This document shows, piece after piece, positions 59,620 through 64,000 of a stretch of DNA of 64,000 bases (the first letter of the stretch is position 1; each line of letters opens with the position of its first letter). Source of the DNA: Gnetum montanum (taxonomy: Eukaryota > Streptophyta > Gnetopsida > Gnetales > Gnetaceae); the NCBI GenBank assembly GCA_015680685.1, contig MNCI01038085.1:572551-636550 (forward strand). The letters are read 5' to 3'. The notes below the pieces were generated by a model. The model was given only the letters and a program-made list of their open reading frames with translations. It searched no databases and was not told where the DNA came from. The translations under genes were made by a program, and so were the position numbers.

Positions 59620-62562
59620 AGAGCTTGCTTGACTTATGTGAGTGCATCTAGAAAATCTAGTCCACCATCCAGTTGTTCGATGATCTTTATTTCCTCCACA
59701 TGTCCTAAGAGACAGATTTCTTGAGGAGAAGGAGACTTGGCTTTTGGTTGGGTAGTGGGCTTTTCAGCCGTAGTGGTTGCTTGTTGCGCATGCATGTCTA
59801 TGATGGTGGCTTTGGGTGATAGGATCATGGGAACTACCGATAAGGGGGTGGACTTAGGGGGCCTAGTTCAGTGCATTCCCTAGCCATCTTGTCAACTAGA
59901 TGCTCATCATGTTTCCTTGTGCAAGAAGGTTGTGATGCATTCCAAACCACCAAACTCTATGTAGATGGGGTGCTCATACATGTTGGCATCCTTATGAAAA
60001 AAGGTTCTTAGGTCATTGCTGCAACATGTTGTAGGGATCTAACCATGAAAGATGTAACAAGCACCAAAGGTGGTACCTTGATGAAAAAGGGGGCTTGTGG
60101 CCTAGTTGACACCAAAGCTTCAACGTCATCGGAGGGCACATGGAGCACAAATGGTTCATGTATTGGCTCTACATAATCATCAATGCTAATAGCATTAATG
60201 ATATATCCTTCACCGCTAGCATTCAATGGGTCCTTATAGATGTTCATAGATTGGTTCTCTAGCCAGACAAGATTACATTCATCAAGGACCAGCTTGCCTT
60301 GATCGATCATGCATTGGATATCATCCTTTAATGCTAGGTAGTAATCCATGTCATGACCATGTAATTAATGGTAGTTTCAGAATCAATCCAACCTAATATT
60401 TTTGGGTACCAAAGGATCATTGGGCATAGCCACAGAGGGGTCTCAAATGATCTTGCAACACCTCTCATGGTGTTTGCAAGTATCCTTTCAAATTTTCTTA
60501 TGTTGAATGTGCCCAGCACTACATAGTTGATCCAAAAGCTTTGATGTCTTGATTGCCAAAGGGATATATTTTAAGTAATCCTTGCACTTAAAGTTTAACC
60601 TTAAGGGAGATTGCCCTATGCCATTGATGGTGCAGGTTAGTTGGTTCCTGCATTGCTAGAACTTGATGTTTTGTTGCTATTGGTTGGGACCTTAGGTGCC
60701 TTGGCTACCTATTTTTTATTGTTGGGCTTGGTTTCATTAGCCATAGCCACCATAGTGGTTTTTGTGACTTTCCCCTTTTCTTTATCTCTCTTTGAATGTG
60801 CATTCTTGTAAGTTATGTAAGCTGGGTCCTTGTTGGCCTCTGCCGCATCCTATATGCTCTTTGTTTAAGCAAAGGCTTGGCTAAGGGAGCATGTGACTAA
60901 ATAATATAGCTTTGATTTTTTAAAAAATTTTACAGCATCCTTAAATATGGCCAGCAAGTGGGTTTCAACAATTAGCTCACGAATCTCATTTAGAGAGTGC
61001 TTCATCATTATATAAGTTTTTACATTGTCTCTAGTGTGTCTTGCTTAACATTCATGATATGATCTAGTGAGGCTTCCAGCTTTAATTTGTACTTGAAGTA
61101 GGTTAAAATCTAGCCTAACAACTCTTCTAGAGTTGAAATGAAAGCTCAAGGAAGCATGCAATACCAATCTGAACCTTTTTTGATCAAGGACATAACAAAG
61201 ACACGGATGATCGCATGTGGCCACATTTGCAGTAACAAAGACTCGAAACAGAAAGTGACTAGGTGGGCATTTGGATCACCCTCTACATTGTATTTCATAT
61301 ATTGGAGAAGCTGGATTCGAGGAGGCAACATGAGCAGAGGAATGATAGGGCTAATAGGATCATCTTGGTAGAAGTCCATTACATGGACTATTTCAGAGTT
61401 AGCATCTTTATGTTGCCTAACCTCCTTAGTGAGGGTTTGAATAAGCTGAAATGCTTGATCTAGACTCAAGGATGTTGTAGAGGGTTGCATTAGTTGTACT
61501 ATAGGTGGTGCTATCAAAGTAACTACCATTGGTGGTGCTATCAGCATGGTTACTAGCCCTATTCGGGGGTGCTGTCGAAGTGGCTTCCATTGGTGGTTTT
61601 ATCAATGTGGCTACCAGCCCCATTGGTGGCACTATTAGAGTGGCTACCAGCCTCATTGGTGGTGCCATCAAAGTGGCCCACAACCCTATAGTCAGTTATG
61701 CCATATGTGACACTTGGTACATTTGCAGCTGCATATATGGTGGCATCTGGGACAATTGAATAGTAGGAAAAGAGGTTGCTACCCACCATGCTGTTGAGGT
61801 TGGAGCTGTTGTTGGTGGTGGGACTAATGTAGAAGGGATAAGGGGAATAGGGCTTGGTTGTGGCTACAATATGAGCATAGTATGCACATATGGAAATTTG
61901 GGTGTCACAGACACTGGCTACGAAAATTAAATAGATTTCTTGGGAATAATAAAGGGAAGGGAAGAAAAATGCCCTACATTATATGATGTTGATAGAATTT
62001 GGTGGCTACCTACCACCAGTGAAGATTTGGTCTACAAAAGTATCATACACATCACAAAGGAGGTAGAAGACTATGACTGGTGTGACTAGAACATAGAGGT
62101 AGATGATGGGGCCGAGGTATAGAGTAGGCCACCACCGTTAGAATGGGATTCAAACTCCTGCTACTCATCTTGGAGGAGATTATCATAGTGGGATGCCACA
62201 TCTTGCTCTTTTGGCCAACTCATCTAGATATGTTGGTCCAAGATCCATTGAAAAGCTTCAATGAGTGGTATAATCACGTTAGGGATGGGAGGGAACTCCC
62301 ATCCATTGCATTTGATAATTTAGAAACTATGCTTTTCTTCCATTTCTTGGTAGTCCAATGGTAGGCCTACTTGCATCTTTACACACAAAAAGTTGTGTCA
62401 TTCTTCATCAAGTGCCATGTGTTTAGGAAATTGGTACCACTATTTAAGAGACTGTCATTATGGTCGCATTGGGCTAGGTGGTCGCTCAACATCCAGCACA
62501 TGTTGAATAGGGTGGGCCACCTCTAGGCTTAGGGTGGTAGTGGAGGTGTTAATAGGGTTCAT
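59620..62562 (-). pseudogene. Gag of element B
   Basis: Start at ATG 62562, aligned to that of element A; early part shares HNFLC.K.Q.(G/A)LPLD. The gag core at 61547-61146 has LDQAFQLIQTLTKEVRQ, VMDFYQDDPISPIIP and EGDPNAHLVTFCFESLLL. The zinc-knuckle region is at about 60350 (MDYYLALKDDIQCMIDQG), followed by a linker shared with A (NAISIDD). A tandem repeat lies inside the N-terminal part. Frameshifts and stops throughout. Confidence 0.8.
61500..61682 (-). repeat. In-gene tandem repeat in gag of element B
   Basis: Six units of 27-33 bp on the plus strand, consensus ATTGGTGGTGCTATCAAAGT then GGCTACCAG. Unit lengths are multiples of three or close to it, so the repeat was probably tolerated in the protein. 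Confidence 0.75.
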
Positions 62563-63011
62563 TTTCACTATGTTAGAAAAGATGTGAGAAGAAGAGAAAC
62601 TTTCAAGAAATGTTCAAATATAGCAAATTTTAAGCTAAAATGATTAAGTACACAAATTTTAAAGAAAATAGACCAAAAATGACTAAGTATGAAAATGCCG
62701 AAAAATGGTTATCTCTATTGTTACACTTATCATGCTCTAAGGGACTGTTACACTGATAGGGTTGTCATGCTCTATAGAACACTTAGAGCTTGATGCAATA
62801 GTTTTAGCTTTCTATCCTATGAGGTTCAAAGGGAACCATCAAATAGGACCAATTTGCACCAATTAGAACGTAGATAACTCCTATGGTGGTTGATGATATA
62901 GCTACGGCCATGGCAAGTCCACAGAGGTGTTACATCTACACTAGCTTGCTACTAGTAATGGGGGTACAAAAAGCATGAATATTACCTATAGCACATAAAA
63001 GAAACAAGGAG
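62563..63011 (-). other. Leader of element B
   Basis: Between primer site and gag. One unit of the leader repeat of element A is seen at 62808-62865 (minus strand: GATGGTTCCCTTTGAACCTCATAG). No coding region. Confidence 0.6.
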
Positions 63012-63034
63012 GCCCTCCTTCTAGCATCAAAAAT
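63012..63034 (-). promoter_or_regulatory. Primer binding site of element B
   Basis: Element strand TTTTTGATGCTAGAAGGAGGG, directly after the LTR end CATCACA, matching the site of element A. The complementary tRNA is not identified. Confidence 0.55.
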
Positions 63035-64000
63035 TGTGATGTCCAAAAATATTGGTGGGTGGAATACCAAGAGGTCATGAGGCGTACAACCTAAGCCTAA
63101 GTCCATGGGAGGGTTGTGCTGAAGAATATGGAAACAAGGTTCCCTGAAAGGTTTGTTTGATCAGATAGGGACTTATGTTGTGTAATAATAACCATTTGCA
63201 AAAGCCTGAGAATAGTATTGCGAATTAAGAGAAAATACTTGTTAGTAGTGGAAAACAAAGGAAATTATGCTAAAATTTAAAAAAAAAATGCTGATGGAAA
63301 ATGAAATGAAGGTTTAAGTGAAGAAATGCACCACCCTAAGATTGGGGGAATATGACTTCTGATTAATTAATGTGTGAAATTGGTATGCAATGTCAGATAG
63401 GCACAACAAGATAGCATGGCAATGTGGTCACAGTCTCTGGGATGTTGCAGATGTGATGTTGGTAGCTGCAAAAGAGGCTGGACTTTTTAGGCTTACAATT
63501 TTCATGCTATGTGGGTGCTAGAAAGACTAGGTCATGGTACTCAGCTAGGTATCAAGCTCGAGTTCTGAAGTGTGGGAGTGATGAAGATGCTAAGAATGCT
63601 CTAATGCTTAATGCTTGGAGTGATTCATTGATCATCAACCAACCCCTAAAATGTTGATTATAGGGGTATTTATAGATCTAGGATTGATGTGAGATGTGGA
63701 CTAGATGCCATGTGGCTTGGTACCACATAGCATGGATGGGTCGAGGTCACACTGACATGATACACTCAAAGTGTTAAGCTCTAAGTGTTAAGCTCAATGG
63801 TGTCACGCTCTGCAGGATAGGAACAGGAACTAAGAATCTGCCAAAATATGACCATACCATCTAGACTACATGTGCCAAATTCTGAGAGACTACCATGTAC
63901 CTACAAAAAATGCTAAAATAAATGCAACTTAGATTCTATGCTCTGGGACTATGTCTTTCCCCTCTTCTGAGTAGGGTCAAGCTTAGGAACAATTTTAGGG
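63035..64000 (-). repeat. 5' LTR of element B, cut by the window edge
   Basis: Aligns with 45628-46582 without large gaps. Contains the TATA box at 63666-63675. The U3 part lies outside the window. Confidence 0.9.

Larger units (their letters stand above)
45628..64000 (-). mobile_element. Tat-lineage Ty3/gypsy retrotransposon, element B (nested in element 2)
   Basis: Minus-strand order: 5' LTR (63035 to beyond 64000), primer site, leader, gag, protease, intron-like block with antisense gene, RT, RNase H, second RNase H, integrase, minisatellite, polypurine tract, 3' LTR (45628-47464). The two LTRs align over their whole visible length. It is a diverged sister of element A and sits inside the gag region of element 2, so it inserted later. 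The open reading frames are broken throughout. Confidence 0.9.

Overview
The window looks like intergenic DNA of a land plant with a large, repeat-filled genome; a conifer or other gymnosperm is my best guess, and it is an inference. The evidence is long stretches of old, mutated Ty3/gypsy LTR retrotransposons of the Athila and Tat lineages, a decayed plant MULE/SWIM transposase with retained introns, a plant NIP aquaporin fragment, and no intact host gene. I see no rRNA, tRNA or CRISPR. One ambiguous base lies at 13468.

Layout. (1) 1-8141, minus strand: an Athila-like element with 5' LTR 7104-8141, a tRNA-Asp-type primer site, and one long gag-pol frame broken by a few stops; its 3' LTR lies off the left edge. 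(2) 8142-10130: a higher-order tandem array (about 565 bp period) touching the LTR. (3) 10131-11640: AT-rich DNA with a 202-bp duplication. (4) 11650-13935, plus: MULE-like transposase pseudogene. (5) about 14100-30701, plus: Tat element A, ending in a 1.47-kb palindromic LTR structure. (6) 30702-42990: AT-rich DNA with an Athila-family LTR remnant (31852-32669), two related decayed transposon ORFs (33000-35400 and 40300-41648), an archaeal-type RNase H fragment, a 173-bp tandem duplication and the aquaporin pseudogene. (7) 43030-45627, minus: a deleted relative of the first element, interrupted at 45628 by (8) Tat element B (45628 to beyond 64000, minus), a diverged sister of element A with both LTRs visible.

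The most interesting system is in the two Tat elements. Both carry a 5.6-5.9 kb block between protease and reverse transcriptase, at a point where matching intron-like splice borders can be drawn, as in the Ogre branch of Tat. Inside each block is a multi-exon gene on the opposite strand to the element. In both copies this gene has its own TATA box about 140-160 bp before the ATG, an exon resembling an FCP1/NLI-interacting-factor HAD phosphatase, then a domain resembling the plant transposon-protein family, then an acidic and coiled-coil tail. Because two strongly diverged copies share position, strand, exon order and tail sequence, the block was part of the ancestral element and is not two chance insertions. 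The sense genes (gag, protease, reverse transcriptase, RNase H, second RNase H, integrase) would carry out replication; the role of the antisense gene is unknown. All copies here are broken by stops and frameshifts.
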